Both the position numbers and the translations under genes were made by a program. DNA of 64,000 nucleotides from Lonicera japonica (Eukaryota > Streptophyta > Magnoliopsida > Dipsacales > Caprifoliaceae). Below the pieces are notes generated by a model, which was not told where the DNA came from, ran no database searches, and saw only the letters and a list, made by a program, of their open reading frames with translations. The stretch is taken from positions 7,948,394 to 8,012,393 of the forward strand of contig CM038470.1 of assembly GCA_021464415.1 (NCBI GenBank), in the 5' to 3' direction. Positions 49,101 to 61,980 of this stretch are shown here, piece by piece. Positions within the stretch are counted from its first letter, which is position 1; every line of letters begins with the position of its first letter.

Positions 49101-49827
49101 GGGGCAATTAAAAAAAATGGCTTACTAGAGAAAGATTTTCACAACTAAGGTTAAGGAATAATTTTTTTTTAAATAAAGGGCCTAATTTTTATTTTATTGA
49201 TAATATGACATGTGTCTTTTTTTTTTCATTATAAAATGACATCCCAACCCTTAAAATAAACTAAAAAAATATCAATATGCATTAAAATATGGACTGCAAT
49301 ATGAACTTTGCAGTCTATATTTCACTGCAATGTGAACTTTGCAGTCCATATTTCACTGCAATGTGAACTTTGCAGTCCATATTTCACTGCAATGTGAACT
49401 TTGCAGTCCAATTTTTAGTGCAAAGTTCATATTGCAGTCCATATTTTACTGCAATGTGAACTTTGCAGTCCATATTTTTAGTGCAAAGTTTATATTGCAG
49501 TACATATTTCACTGCAATATGAACTTTGCAGTTCATATTTTATTGCAATATGAACTTTGCAGTCCATATTTTTTGTGAAAATTTCATAAAAAGGGGTAAT
49601 TTAGGTAATACATAACATGTTTTTATTAATTAAATGATATTTAAATTTATTGAAATACATTCATTTAAAATATAAAACAAAATAGGCCTCTTACACTAAT
49701 TACCAATTAAAAATAGGCCCTTTATTCAAATTACCAATTAAAAATAGGCCCTTCATTCAAAAAAATATTATTCATTGGATTTTTGGTAAAAATCAATGTA
49801 TAATAAGCCCTTCTAACTAATTTCTAG
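49101..49827. mobile_element. Mutator-like MITE family 2, copy 2 (inverted relative to copy 1)
   Basis: A perfect 9-bp TSD TTTAATTAT (49092-49100 and 49828-49836) flanks it. Similarity to 8967-9585 runs end to end on the opposite strand, including the tandem TGCAGTCCATATT...TGCAATRTGAACTT units (49285-49575). Here the array is longer, with about ten half-units. Length 727 bp. Inserted about 150 bp upstream of the gene B UTR exon donor. Confidence 0.9.
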
Positions 49828-49836
49828 TTTAATTAT

Positions 49837-50300
49837 ACACTATTTTATTTAAACTATTTTAAAATAATTTTTACATTTAACATGTAATTAATTATAATAT
49901 TTTTTTTATTTTTAATATTATCTTTTAAACACTTTTCACTTTTTTTATTTTGAATTTTCACCACCTTTTTTTATTGGAAAAAAAGTAAAAGACATTTTTA
50001 AAAATAAATATTTTTTTTAGAGTAATTATTATGTCTTTTTAAATTTTATTTTAGATTTTCAAAGTCTGATATTTAAATTGGAATGGAGGGAGTATGATTT
50101 TGTAGCTCGATAGAAAAGTGATCATTTTTTGTCATAACATTTGGTTAAGTGTTAAGCTTTTGACATGTTTAAGGTTATTGGTTCAAATTTTAATACCAAA
50201 GTTATTTTTGGGTGGCTTGTTACCTCATCATTTGCTTTATTTTACTCTTACCTAAAAAATGCATGCCAAGTTTTTATTTCCACTCCACACAATTTTATAT
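49837..50300. other. Intergenic; possible Stowaway end
   Basis: GGAATGGAGGGAGTATG at about 50080 resembles the right terminus of a Stowaway MITE; the left end is not clear. No gene. Confidence 0.35.
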
Positions 50301-50308
50301 TTTTAAGA

Positions 50309-51125
50309 GTTGTTTGTTTTGGTCACTTAAATCTAAAAATTTTAAGTTTTCAAATTTAAGTAGTTTGAAAGTTGTTTGTTTGGCAAAATGTAAATCTGAA
50401 AACTTAATTTTTATTATTTAAAACTGAAAAATTTTCATCAAAAGTTTTAAGTGGTCAATTAACCGCTTAAAATTGAAAACTTAAAACTTATCCACTTAAA
50501 ATATCTATTTTACCCTCCTCCCCCTCGTGTTCTTGCTCTCCCGCTTCTTTCTCACCGTCTTCAATTCTTCCTCTCACCTACGCTCAGTGACCTAGTATTC
50601 TTTAAAGTAAATCGATCAAACATCAGTGATGAAATCAAATCTAAAACATATAAAAGAAAAAAAAAATATTTAAAAAAAAAACAAATTTGTTTGTTCATTC
50701 AAGTAAAATATAATAGCATGTACATATGAGAAATATAATTAAGGTGTGATTACCGAATGAAAGAAAAACCTTTGATTGATTATATCGATGAAGAAAAACC
50801 CACCTTTAATCTGTGTAGGAAAACTCAGAATCTGAAAGGTTTGATTTAAAGAGAAAGGGAGAGAGTAAAGTGGGTTGAAAAGCATTGTAAATGAGAGAGA
50901 GGGAGTGTGTGGGACAGTGAACATAAAATGATTGAGTATTTGATGTGCTCTTTTGGTTTATGTGGGCGTCTGATTAGTTTTTGCGGGTAAAATTGTCACA
51001 TTAAAAAAATTTAGTTTTCAGATGTGTTATATTTAAACAAACAACACTTTTTTAGATACAATTTTTAAAACTAAACAATCTTCAGTTTTAAGTTTTTAGT
51101 TATTTTATCAAACGCCACCTTAGTC
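50309..51125. mobile_element. Repeat element, copy 1 (TTGTTTGTTT...CAAACGCCACCT)
   Basis: Starts around GAGTTGTTTGTTTTGGTCAC and ends ATCAAACGCCACCTTAG. Both ends carry CACTTAAATCTGAAAATTT/TTCAGTTTTAAG-like sequence. A shorter relative follows at 51430-51790. A chance open frame lies inside. TSD not resolved. Confidence 0.45.
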
Positions 51126-51429
51126 CACCACTCCATCATCTTCCTCGCCGTAATCGTCCTCTTCTTCTTTCTCTGACAGAGATCACAACCAAAATACTTG
51201 ATCCCATTGTAATGAACTCCAATCATAACTCTAATCGTTTAAATGAATCTTCCAATAAGACTTATAGAAAATGGGTCCTCTATACAAATCTAAGAAAATT
51301 GACATATCTCTCACTGAACAAAATACAGATTGATTGAAGCAAATAAATAAGGAAAATATTTTTTTAGCGATCTTCCCGTACCCTTTAAGACCTTATCCGC
51401 TGCCCACGAGTTATTCACCAATTAAAGGA

Positions 51430-51790
51430 TGGTTTGTTTTCCCACTTAAATCTGAAAATTTAAAGTTTTCAAATGTAAGTTGTTTCAAAGTTGTTTGTTT
51501 GCCAAAAAAATTAAGTAATTTGACACTTAAAATTAAAAATTTTGAGCAAAAATTTTAAGTGGCAAATTTGCCACTTAAATTTGAAACTTAAAATACCCTA
51601 TTGTAAAATACATATTTTACCCTCTTTGTTTCTCATTTTACATTTGATTAAATAAACTAATAATTAAACAAAATTTAATTTTCAGATGTATTAAATTCAA
51701 ACAAACAACATTTTTTCAGGAGTTTTCAGTAGTAAACAAACAATTTTTTCAGTTTCAGTTTTCAGTTGTTGTATCGAGCGCCACCTAATA
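51430..51790. mobile_element. Repeat element, copy 2
   Basis: GGTTTGTTTTCCCACTTAAATCTGAAAATTT... at the left and ATCGAGCGCCACCTAATA at the right parallel copy 1, with shared ATTTTCAGATGTRTTA and AAACAAACAACA motifs. It lacks copy 1's ~450-bp middle section. Confidence 0.45.
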
Positions 51791-52230
51791 TTTAACTTCA
51801 ACTTCTTCCCCACAAGATAACAATTAGAAAAGAATGTATAGAGGACCTTAACGGTTTGAATTTTGTGAAGAAAGAGAAGTAATGTAGTGTTTTGTTGTGC
51901 TAAGCAAGAGAAAAATATAAATCTTTACTTTTTATGATCTTGTGTTCATTAAGTAAAAAAGTACAAAATGTGTTTACCATGTGGTGTTTAGAGAGATAGT
52001 GTTGTGTTGAGTTGTATTTGTACTCTTATTATTTTTTGCTATATTATGTCATGTCATGTAAAAACGTGAGTATGAAAAACAGAAATTACGATCTTAGCAT
52101 TAGACATCTAAGTTATCACTAATAAATTTAGGTTTCAAATTAAGAGTCATATTTTGATATTACATATTTTAAGATAATACTATAATAAATAATGAAGGAT
52201 GTAGCTTATTTACTATATTAAAATAAGGTA
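51791..52230. other. Intergenic, no gene seen
   Basis: AT-rich, without recognisable structure. Confidence 0.5.
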
Positions 52231-52484
52231 TCTACTATTATATAAAGCCAAAAGTCATTTCATTAGCCTTGAAGCTGTGTCACGTTTTTTATTTTTTGAT
52301 TTTACCCCTTTGTACTTTAATTTTACAAAAAGTTAGTTAATGTAAGCAATGAGTTTAAACTCTTGCATTTACAAGGGTATAAGAAGACCCTCAACCATTG
52401 AGCAACTTACTATTATCTATATTTTGTTCATTTAAATCATTTATATCTACACTGCACACACATCGCGTGTGTGCAAAAATCTAG
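52231..52484 (+). mobile_element. Miniature Helitron
   Basis: The 5' end TCTACTATTATATAAAGCC and the 3' end CTAG are preceded by the hairpin GCACACAC-ATCGC-GTGTGTGC (52454-52474), six bases before CTAG. It lies between a host A (52230) and T (52485). These are the Helitron hallmarks: TC start, CTRR end, 3' hairpin, insertion at AT. 254 bp, no coding capacity. Confidence 0.88.
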
Positions 52485-52485
52485 T

Positions 52486-55476
52486 GTTAGTTATGCTTAC
52501 AATAAGCAAAAAATTAAAAAGAAAATAATACATTTTTTTTAATACAGGAGATGAAAATTAGCCTTCTCTTATAAGTAGGGGTGGGGAAGTGGGACTTCTA
52601 CTATACACAACTCACTTGAACAATCCTCACTACTAAAGCTCCAACAACTTATCTATGAGGATCGAACTCAAGATTTTCTTGCTACAAGAACAAGGATTAC
52701 TGTAACAACTTACAAAGCCATTGGATTTGAATGATACTCTTAGGAGGTGTCTCTTTATTTTTTAGACTGTCTCCACCCTAAAAGCTGAAAGGCTAATTGT
52801 GCATTTTTTCATGCTGTACTCGACCATGTAGAAGGCAAAAAATGTAGGAAAAAAGCTATATGCAAGCCAACTTTGATTGCCAATAATTATATACACTACA
52901 TAATGTATGATCTATTGGGGCAAGGAATCAAGCCTTCCATGACACATGTGTCGTGAGGGAGAAATTGTGCACTCCCACGACACTTCATATGTTGTGCCAA
53001 TGTGTGATCATTGATTGAAACTCCATTATTCCATTCCCTAAATTCCACACTCTTTTCCAATTTCGATCAAACTATCAAAAACCCTAAAATAAGATAATTT
53101 ACTATTATGTAAACGCAATTCAATTTCCAAATCACATATTCAATTCCAGTTCATTGATGGCTTATATGCCCTCTTTGGGCATTGGTTTTAATTCATAATT
53201 TTTCTCGTATCAACTAAACCAAATAAATTAATTCAGTTTCTTATTAGCTTGTATTAAAGTTCCCTACACAGATCTACTTTATACATCACTGTTTCTGCCA
53301 ACAAATTTAATTATAAAGATAAGTGTGGCCAAGTTAAGTTTGGCAGCCTTGCAAGAAGAAGAGATCTTAGAATTCAATTTTTCCATACATGGATAGTATA
53401 TATATGAGGTATTAAATTTGCTTTATGATTGATTTATTGTTATTATCAAAATAAGATTAAGACTTTTTAGGTCAACATAGGCAGCTCTTTCAAAACAGGA
53501 AAAAAAAATAAGTCTATCCGCCTGGCCCGCCTAATTTATCCCCGCGCCTAATCACCCGCCTATGCACTAATCAGGGCACCCGAGCACCGCCTAGCATGCC
53601 TAGGCGCTGCCTTTTAAAGCACTATTAATAATTAATTAGGGTACCGATAGTCCAATAGTCAAACGAACCTCTTAATATCATAAACTAAGGGATTGTTTGA
53701 TTGAACTTCTAAAGTCTGGACGATTGGTTCATTTCAGATTTAAGAGGTTTTAATTTTGTTTGGTTTGTTTAAAAATTTATATCTAAACATTTATTTTGCC
53801 TCTTCAAAATTAAAAGGTAGCTTTGTCTCTTGAATTTGAAATCTTAATTTTTAAAGAGGTAAATACCTATTTTGCCCTTATCCATTTAAGTATAGTCATT
53901 TTTATAAAATAAGTGAATAAGGTTAAATTTGTCCAAATAACATTTATTTAGCATTCATATGTAAAAATGACAATAGCATGACATAGATAAAATTAGACAA
54001 ATAAATGGAATGATGAGAAAAGAAGTGGATAGTCATCGTCTCAATGGCGGTGGGTTATCTTCAGCAACGACGGAGGTGAAGAGTTTTTTTTAGGGGAAGA
54101 GTTTTACGAGAAGAGCGGGACTTTAATCTGAGTTGAAATTTTTTATTTTTGTTCTGTCAACGTGGATAATTAGACGTCCACGTTAGATTTCCGATGCCGG
54201 ATTCTACCAATGGCCGAAAATAACAGCCAAATAAAAGTTCATACATTTTTTTATAAAAAATAAAATTCAAGTTCCAAAGTCCTAATCAGATAAAAGTAAA
54301 ATGCACTAAAATATATTTGACCCATATAACTATAATGAACAATACATGTATACGTGAGGAAAAAGTTACTCATCAGAATAAAGAAAAATACACTAATCAA
54401 ATTTGAAGGTCCAACATGCAAAAAAATGGGCTTTTTTTTCAAAGGACAAACCTCTTAATCTGTTTCTAACAAAAGACACTATTTTTGGAATTAATTTAAA
54501 AGACACCTTTAGGTTGAAGGACAAAACGTAATTTTATTTATTACTTAAAATATTTATAGTGTTTTCTAAAAGTACCCTTATTAAAGATAAACAATAATTG
54601 AAAAATATCAAAATTAAAAGGAAAGATAATAATAACATAACAAAAATCGGTCAAACAACAAAAAATCAAATTCAAATAAAGAAAATAAATGTAATATCAT
54701 CCAAAGGTCAACAAGATAAGATTATTATTTTTTTGAAACATAACAGTTGGGATGAGCTCGTATAGCCAAAGAAATTATTAGGTAGTCATGTCTTTACCAA
54801 TCAAAGAAGATCCACATACTAACCTACCGTGATGAATAAAGCCAATTGAACTAAAAAAAACCCATAAAAAATAAGATAACCACGCACATAGTTGACAAAT
54901 AAGACTATACATAACAAGAAATACAAATTCCCCAACACAAATAATCTTTTAAGAGTATAAGTATATATTTTTAGATAATTTAACAAGCTGACAAATTTGG
55001 AAAAATATTAAGCAAACGATGAGACGGAAGAACAAATTGAAAAAAATGAAATAACATAACTATTATGCTATAAAAAAAGATTAGAAGGAGAAAACTTTTA
55101 CCTTGCGATGGATGAAATAAAACCAATCAAGTTATCATATACCAATGAATCATCTCTAGACAATCACAAATATGACAACATCATGTTCACGAACAGAAGT
55201 TGTGTTAGGATTTCATCAATATAAACTAAATAGAATAAACATTATGACGGTGTAGCTATGGACAACACAAAATATAAATAGGAACTGTTGTGGCTAAGGT
55301 AAAATATTTCATCTTTAACAAACATGATTGATATATGATATGTGATAATTCAAAAATAATGGGCCTAAAGGGATCTCTATGTAATAACTATGTGGGTTTC
55401 ATTAAATTGGGCCATTAAGGTATGATAAATAATAAGTTAAACGGGGGCCATAAAAAGTATATTAAGCAATTATAGT
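52486..55476. other. Intergenic, repeat fragments only
   Basis: A GC-richer patch at 53518-53625 (GCCTGGCCCGCC...CCTAGGCGCTGCC) looks like a fragment of a dispersed repeat with CGCCTAGGCG-type motifs. 53690-53880 resembles the TTGTTTGTTT repeat at 50.3 kb. No gene was recognised. Confidence 0.4.
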
Positions 55477-56008
55477 GAGACCTGTTAGAATTATACATCA
55501 CACAATAATACAACACCAATCGACAAAAAGTTATAAGTTAATGTGTAGACCCTTAAGGAATTTGGATTGTTATTGGGTTAACCTGTTTGACATAAAATGA
55601 TAACGGATTGGTTACGAGTTTACCCTTATGGAATTTAGATCACTTGTTAAATCCGTTAATTATTAAATATTTTTGTAATAAAACAAATGTTTATTAAATG
55701 AACAAAAGATTTGTACTTATTTTAATATGTATAAATGTTTATCCTTACTTTTTAGTAATTTTAATTATTTACTCATCTTATTCTATTGAAAAAAATATAT
55801 AGAAAAATGTTTTCATTATTATTTTTTTTGTAAAATAATCTCCTTAACATGTGCTATCGGGTTATGTCGTGTTACATGATAACAAAACAAATCATTTATG
55901 AGTACGAAAAGTTCACATGATAGCTATCGCACGTGTCGTGTTCGGTGGTGGCATAATTTACACAAATTCGTTACAACCCAACATGAAATTGATACGTTGG
56001 CAGGTCTA
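55477..56008. mobile_element. hAT-like MITE
   Basis: The right end, read on the minus strand, is TAGACCTGCCAACG, a common plant hAT terminus. The left end is GAGACCTGTTAG. Flanks ATTATAGT and ACTGTAGT agree at 6 of 8 bases, consistent with a decayed 8-bp TSD. The subterminal CGTGTCGTGTTCGG is also usual for this group. Confidence 0.55.
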
Positions 56009-59000
56009 ACTGTAGTGACATATAGGACAAACGAGATGGTATTTATAAAAGTGACAATATAATCGACCCAAAAACATGACCCGACCAAATAACAACACAC
56101 CTGACTTTGGATCATTCAACTAACTTTCTCTCTTCTTTCCTTTTTTTTCTTCAAATTTTAAGAGGGATACTTTGATTAAAACCTTTTTTTCTTCCCTTGG
56201 CTTTATCTTCTCATGGTTCTCTTAACAATATAAAATATGTCTGACCATAAGAATACCATGTAATGGACAATATGCCTAATAATAAACATGTATAATGAAA
56301 GCGTAACATGTTTGCCATTAAACTTATATAATCAATCAAATGTAATATGTGTAATAATAAACATGTATAATGAATCAAACATAATATGTCCAGGAGAAAA
56401 AAAGTATAATATGGCTGCTTGCTATTATAGAAGAATTTTGTATTAGACATATTTGTAGCTTCAACTCATAGTATGCTTAGTTAATTTGAGACATTTTATT
56501 CTTTTGACTTTTTTTGAGTAATTTTTATATTTATTTTATTATTTGATTTTCTTGTGATATGTTTTGAATTTGTTTGGATTTATTTTCATTAATTAATTAT
56601 GAATTTAATTATATATTTATTTTCTTGTATTTATCTTTAAGAATGGTAATATTGGAATTCAACTTACTTAATTGAAATAATAAAATAATTAATATTTTGT
56701 CCTTGATTTAAAAGTTCTCCTTTAAACTAATTATTTTAAACGGATGTCCTTTATTATAACAATCATTTATGTAATGTCCTTTATTACTATTTTCTAAAAA
56801 AAAAGTTGTTTTGGTAGAAAGTGCCTTTTAATTAGAAAATTGCAAAATGACTACATACTTAACTTCTTGCATTTTTTTTTAAATATATCAAGTACAAAGG
56901 CTTAAATTTTGTGACAAATATAAAAATATTTTAACCTTCGAAAATATTTGATCTGTAGGATGCTCCTTGATTATACACAATATGATAACATAAAAGATCT
57001 ATAAAACGGAATATACAATCTTTTTAAACAAATTATCACTAAAAAGTTCTTAAAAATATATGTTCACTTGATGCAACTACTCTCATTTATAATGCACACT
57101 TGGAAAAAAGCTCCTTCTGAAATTCAAGCTTCCATGCAATGCCATATGTAACCAAGTTGATGGGTTATTGCAGATATAAAGTTATGGTACGTGTAATTAG
57201 ACTTATTTCCCCGCATTTCAATCATGATTAAGAAAAATAGTTATAACTAAAAAAAATATTAAGAAAGACTGCAAAAGAATATTATGTAATTTAAAGAGAA
57301 TTATGATATAAAATTGAAGAAATAGGGAAATTGGTTAAATGGAGAATAAGAGAGGTTAACTTACGAAATAATCATTTAAAAACTTGAAATTAAGAGAGTT
57401 TGATTGCATATATATAGTACAATATATAACATTTACTATTCATCGATGGAGATTACTAACTTTAAAATCTAATAATTATAAATATATCTTGCAAATCCAA
57501 TCCGAGGATCAACTATAAAGGCTTCTTCTTTTTTTTTTTTATTAAAAAAAACAAATAATTCCAATGTTAAAAGTCTTTATCTCTCCCTAAAAGTTCAACC
57601 ATTTACCCTTCTCTTTCTCACAATTATGTCTCACATTTTTCTATCCATCTGTCCACAATAGGCAACATTGTAATTTTAGTTAATTGTCTTCCTAGATTTA
57701 TTTTTTATTTAAGTGTATTTTGACTTTTAGTCAAGTTCTTTAAAAATTTTACATAATAATTTTTGAGAGACACAATCTAAGACATGCATTGAGGACATGG
57801 TAATACATCACTCATAAGTATATTGATCAACCGTAAATTTTGTGTAGATTATATTCATGATGATAGATTCAATTAAAGGTAATGGTAGCAGCATTCCACA
57901 AAATTAATCCAACACTTCAAAATCATTTTTAGTAACACTTTATATGGATCTTTTGATACATATTTTTGCTACTAAATTATTTTGGAGTGCTAGAATACTT
58001 TTTATGAAATGCTAATATCACTACCCATTCAATTAATTAACCAATGTATTGGTGATATGTTATTGTATCCCCTAAATGCCACTATGACGTGTGTACTGTA
58101 GAAGTATCCAATTTTAAAAGAAGATGACGTGGAAAATCAAAGAGATGAGGAAGTGCAAGAGTGTATATTGGTAAAAGATTAAAAACTAAGTATGTTCAGG
58201 TTGGTATGTAGGAAGTAAGTTGTACACACTTTAAATTTCACAATGAAAGGAAAAATATTACATATTCCTTAGTGAGAAGAATTTCATTTTAAATGTTTGA
58301 CATTTTACCATGATAAATAACTATTTTGTTGACACTATATTATTGTAAAGACTGAATCGATTATATTGTACACAAAGAAGAATCTTAATTTTGTTTTTCC
58401 TTTTTTGTTATTTTATTTTCATGGTAAATGTAAAATACTTACTTTCTCTCATAACGTGATATTCATAACGAGATATGCTACATTGAATATATTTTTTATT
58501 TATTCAATTGCCATTTGATATTAGGGACGGGAAAAAATTCAATTTCAAGCAAGAGGAAAAAGGGAGGTGGGCTTTATGAATATTTGAAACAATTAATTTA
58601 AATATGTCGGAGCATCATTGAATTCACTTTGACAATAGTCAGCATATTAATATAGCAAAATGAAAATTGGAATATTTATTTGAATAATCATTAAAATAAA
58701 AATAAGCATTAAACTATCTATTTGATTAATTATAAGAGCGCATAAATTGTATGTTAGATGAATTTTAAATTTCTTACATCACGTATAAAAATCAATATTA
58801 TTTTGCATTCACTTTAAAAACATTACAATACCACTGTTTTTTTGATAAATGTTCTCAATTAATATTTTTGAGATTATACTTAACAAGTAATTAATAAAAC
58901 AAATACAAGTCTCAAATCATTAACTGGCATTGCTATTAAATATATTAAGAAGTGCTTTTTGGCTATCATTTATTTATTGTACGTGGAGTGGTTGGCATCA

Positions 59001-59046
59001 ATATACGTGAAAAATAAGTGATGGGGCTTGTGGGGGAAATTTATGA
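56009..59046. other. Intergenic, no gene seen
   Basis: Strongly AT-rich. A short ATAATAAACATGTATAATGAA duplication lies at about 56277 and 56354. No coding or RNA feature was recognised. Confidence 0.5.
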
Positions 59047-59474
59047 GGGTACTATTATAAAGAGTATGGAGCTACTATTGACACACACCTATTTAACTCT
59101 CTAACACTCCACCTCTTTCTAACACTCCTATAAGTACACATTCTTTTTTCTTAACACTCCTACCACTTCATCTAATTTTAAGCTTAATTAAGATTAATCT
59201 AAAAACACTCCCCTCTACTTCTCTGTACAATTCAAAGAAATAAATTAAATCACTCTACCCACCTCTCAAATTCATCTTTAATCTTCTTCTACTTTTAACT
59301 TCTTTTTTCATGAATGAATCAATCATTCACAGCTTAGTTTAATGCAATGCTACTACTAGATCTTATGTTTACATCTACTTATGGCATGGTGTCACTCATT
59401 CTCTTATGTGTCAGAAAGAGAGAGAGAAAGATAAACTACGAAGGTTCACTCGGTTCTGCCATGGATAAAGGTTT

Positions 59475-59681
59475 ACTCGATTCCTAGGAACCGAGTGGCG
59501 TTCATTATACTCGGCCCAAAGGAACCAAGTAAAGCAGACGTCACTCGGTCCTAAGGAACTGAGTAAAATTGAAAAAATGACTAAAGCTTAACTCGGTTCC
59601 TTAGGACCGAATGACCTGTGTTATACTCAATTCCTTTTGGCCGAGTATGATGAAACAACATTCGTTTCTTAGGAATCGAGT
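59475..59681. repeat. Array of six 22-nt palindromes, mostly 34-nt period
   Basis: Each unit is 8-nt arm, 6-nt core, 8-nt arm; the clearest is ACTCGATT-CCTAGG-AACCGAGT at 59475. Start-to-start spacings are 34, 34, 48, 34 and 35. The spacers (about 12 nt) are not conserved. Confidence 0.9.
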
Positions 59682-59966
59682 AAACATTCTTCGTACTCTG
59701 TTTTATTTTTTTGATTTTTTTATGCGTTTGTTTGTATCAATGATTTATGAATAAAATGAAACATAAAGAAGTACCAAAAATATAAATATCCTACTTCTTT
59801 TAGAGAGGGATAATGATTTGGATGGTGGTGGTGGTGGTAGCGGTGGCGGCGTTGGTAAAGAGGAAAGAAGAAGAAGAAGAAGAAAATATTTAATTAATGA
59901 GTTTAATAATTAATTTGGGTTTAAATACTTTAGAGTTATTAATTATTATTATTATTATTAATTTGA

Positions 59967-60453
59967 GAGTAAACTGTTCAAATGGCCATTAAACTTTCTA
60001 TCCAGTACCATTTTGGCCATCAATCTTTAAAACGCTTTGGCCATCCAACTTTGGAGTAAGTTCCACTTTTGCCATCAAACTTCTATTTGACTCTTAAATT
60101 GAATAAAAGAAACCATGTGCAAGGCACATGACTTCATTTAAGCATATTTTGATCATTTTGGTTATAAAATAGTCTATTGTGCTATTTGTTATATTGATAT
60201 GTTTTATACATTATATGTGTTTCATTTTGGTGAAAATTATAGGAAAGAAAGGTCGTTTTGTTGCAATATGACCAAAAAAGCTTTGCACGAAGTCATATGC
60301 CATGCAAATGCATCAAATTTAACAGCCAAATTGGATGGAATGGTCAAAGTGGTACTCACTCCGAAGTTAGATGACCAAAGTGGTTCGTTTTAAAGTTTGA
60401 TAGCCAAAATGGTATTAGATCGAAAGTTTAGTGACCATTTAGGTTGTTTACTC
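59967..60453. mobile_element. Mutator-like MITE family 1, copy B, complete
   Basis: Ends GAGTAAAC/GTTTACTC with a perfect 9-bp TSD TTAATTTGA (59958-59966 and 60454-60462). The long terminal arms (~150 bp) are shared with copy A at 43038-44982. 487 bp, non-coding. Confidence 0.92.
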
Positions 60454-60759
60454 TTAATTTGAATTTAATTGCTTTAATCATTGATAAAAAAAAATAGTGT
60501 ATATCAATAAAATAATTAATATTTTTTATATAAAAAGTGTTAAAAAATCATATAATATATGTCATTAACACCTCCCTAAATAGTATTGACCGGGGTTTTC
60601 TCTCACCTTGATGCGCTATCTCCCAATAAATAATAATTAATTAATGAAAAAAATATTGACGGTGAGAAAAGCGGTGCATTTCTTTGTTTGGATGGCAAGC
60701 TCAGTTTCTCCATTTCTTCCCACTGTATCATAAACCCTAGGGCATCTCCAATCACAAGT

Positions 60760-61980
60760 ATGGAGAAAGACAAGGGACATCAAACAATGGAGGAGATGAT
60801 AATAATCAAATCCATAACAGATCTTCCCTATCCCATTATCGCAGACATTCTCTCGAGGCTCCCCACCAAATCCATAATCGCTTGCAGGTACGTATGCAAA
60901 AACTGGCTCAATTTAACCTCATTTGACCCCACTTTTGCTCATCTACACTTCTCTACATCTCCATTGGACCTCCTTTTACGAATCCAAACAACCACCCCAG
61001 GACGCTTATCTTCGACTCTCCACTTGCTCGATCCTGAACTTGATTGTCGCAGCTCCGAGAAACAAATTGACATCAAACCCAGATTTAACCTTCGTAAGCT
61101 TGAATCCGGCGACGATTTAAGCGTTGCCATTGTGAATTCGTGTAATGGATTGCTATGTTTGAGTGATGCTATAGGTAATAATCCGTCTTTTGTTTGCAAC
61201 CCAATTACTGGTGAATACATTATAATCCCTAAACCTAATGAAGATGTTAGAATGGAAAGTGTAAAGTATTCCGGGTTGGGCTTTTGTCCTAACACAAAGC
61301 AATACAAGGTGTTGCGAATGTTTTATGAATTGGATGGTGATCTTCCAAATCTTACTTTACATAGGATGGCTGAGATACATGTTTTAGGCTCTGATTTGTG
61401 GAGAGGTATTGGGCGTGCCCCCCTGTCTCCGCATAGAGGATCTTACGCTGCTTTCCTCAACGGAGCTCTCCATTGGGATTGTGATGATCATTACTCTCTC
61501 GACTTTATAGTGTCCTTTGATTTTGTGAGCGAGCGCTTTGGGAAAATCCCACCGCCTCCTCATTTTGGGGAGAAACACAAGGAGCATAAAGCAGAGATTA
61601 GCTTGGGAGTACTAGGAGAACATCTTTATCTGTGTGATGCTACCTCTGCGCTGCAGATTGATGTATGGTTGATGAAAGAATATGGTGTCCAAGAATCTTG
61701 GAGCAAGGACTATGTCATTGATAAGTTCTGTATAGATCCCATTATTTTCCATGAGGGCACGTACCGCCCTATAAAACTCCTTAAAAATGGGGAAATGCTA
61801 ATGGTTTATCCTGATTATTACCTGGTATGTTTTGATCCGCTGAAGAAAAGTTGCAGATATTTCAAATTCCGCGAGGTCCAATCACAATTGGAAGTGATTC
61901 TTCATACTCCAAGCTTTGCTTCGCTCAAGGATGTTGTGAGTGGGGGCAATGCAAAGGTGTTGAAGCTCAGGCCAAGGTAA
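60760..61980 (+). CDS. F-box protein with F-box-associated (FBA) domain
   Basis: Single exon, 406 residues from the first in-frame ATG at 60760; the frame is open upstream but has no ATG. Residues 20-56 form the F-box (ITDLPYPIIADILSRLPTKS...VCKNW), the SKP1-binding part of SCF ubiquitin ligase receptors. Residues about 115-330 are a C-terminal FBA-type region with NSCNGLLCLSD, YIIIPKP and GLGFCPNTKQYKVLRM, then HWDCDD and LGVLGEHLYLCD. The FBA region normally recruits the substrate; here it is unknown. The layout resembles the At3g07870-type family, from memory. It belongs to a different F-box class from genes A and B. Its start codon lies only 169 bp from the right end of palindrome-array element 2. 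Confidence 0.93.
   Translation: MEKDKGHQTMEEMIIIKSITDLPYPIIADILSRLPTKSIIACRYVCKNWLNLTSFDPTFAHLHFSTSPLDLLLRIQTTTPGRLSSTLHLLDPELDCRSSEKQIDIKPRFNLRKLESGDDLSVAIVNSCNGLLCLSDAIGNNPSFVCNPITGEYIIIPKPNEDVRMESVKYSGLGFCPNTKQYKVLRMFYELDGDLPNLTLHRMAEIHVLGSDLWRGIGRAPLSPHRGSYAAFLNGALHWDCDDHYSLDFIVSFDFVSERFGKIPPPPHFGEKHKEHKAEISLGVLGEHLYLCDATSALQIDVWLMKEYGVQESWSKDYVIDKFCIDPIIFHEGTYRPIKLLKNGEMLMVYPDYYLVCFDPLKKSCRYFKFREVQSQLEVILHTPSFASLKDVVSGGNAKVLKLRPR

Larger units (their letters stand above)
59047..60591. mobile_element. Palindrome-array element 2, with a nested MITE
   Basis: The left end is near GGGTACTATT/GGAGCTACTATTGACAC and the right end, on the minus strand, is GGTCAATACTATTTAGGGAGG. The left arm repeats CTAACACTCC as in element 1. 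The array at 59475-59681 has six 22-nt palindromes at 59475, 59509, 59543, 59591, 59625 and 59660, form ACTCGGTT-N6-AACCGAGT with variants. A GAA/GGT microsatellite is at 59825-59885. The Mutator-like MITE 59967-60453 is inserted in its right half. Borders approximate, TSD unresolved. Confidence 0.6.
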
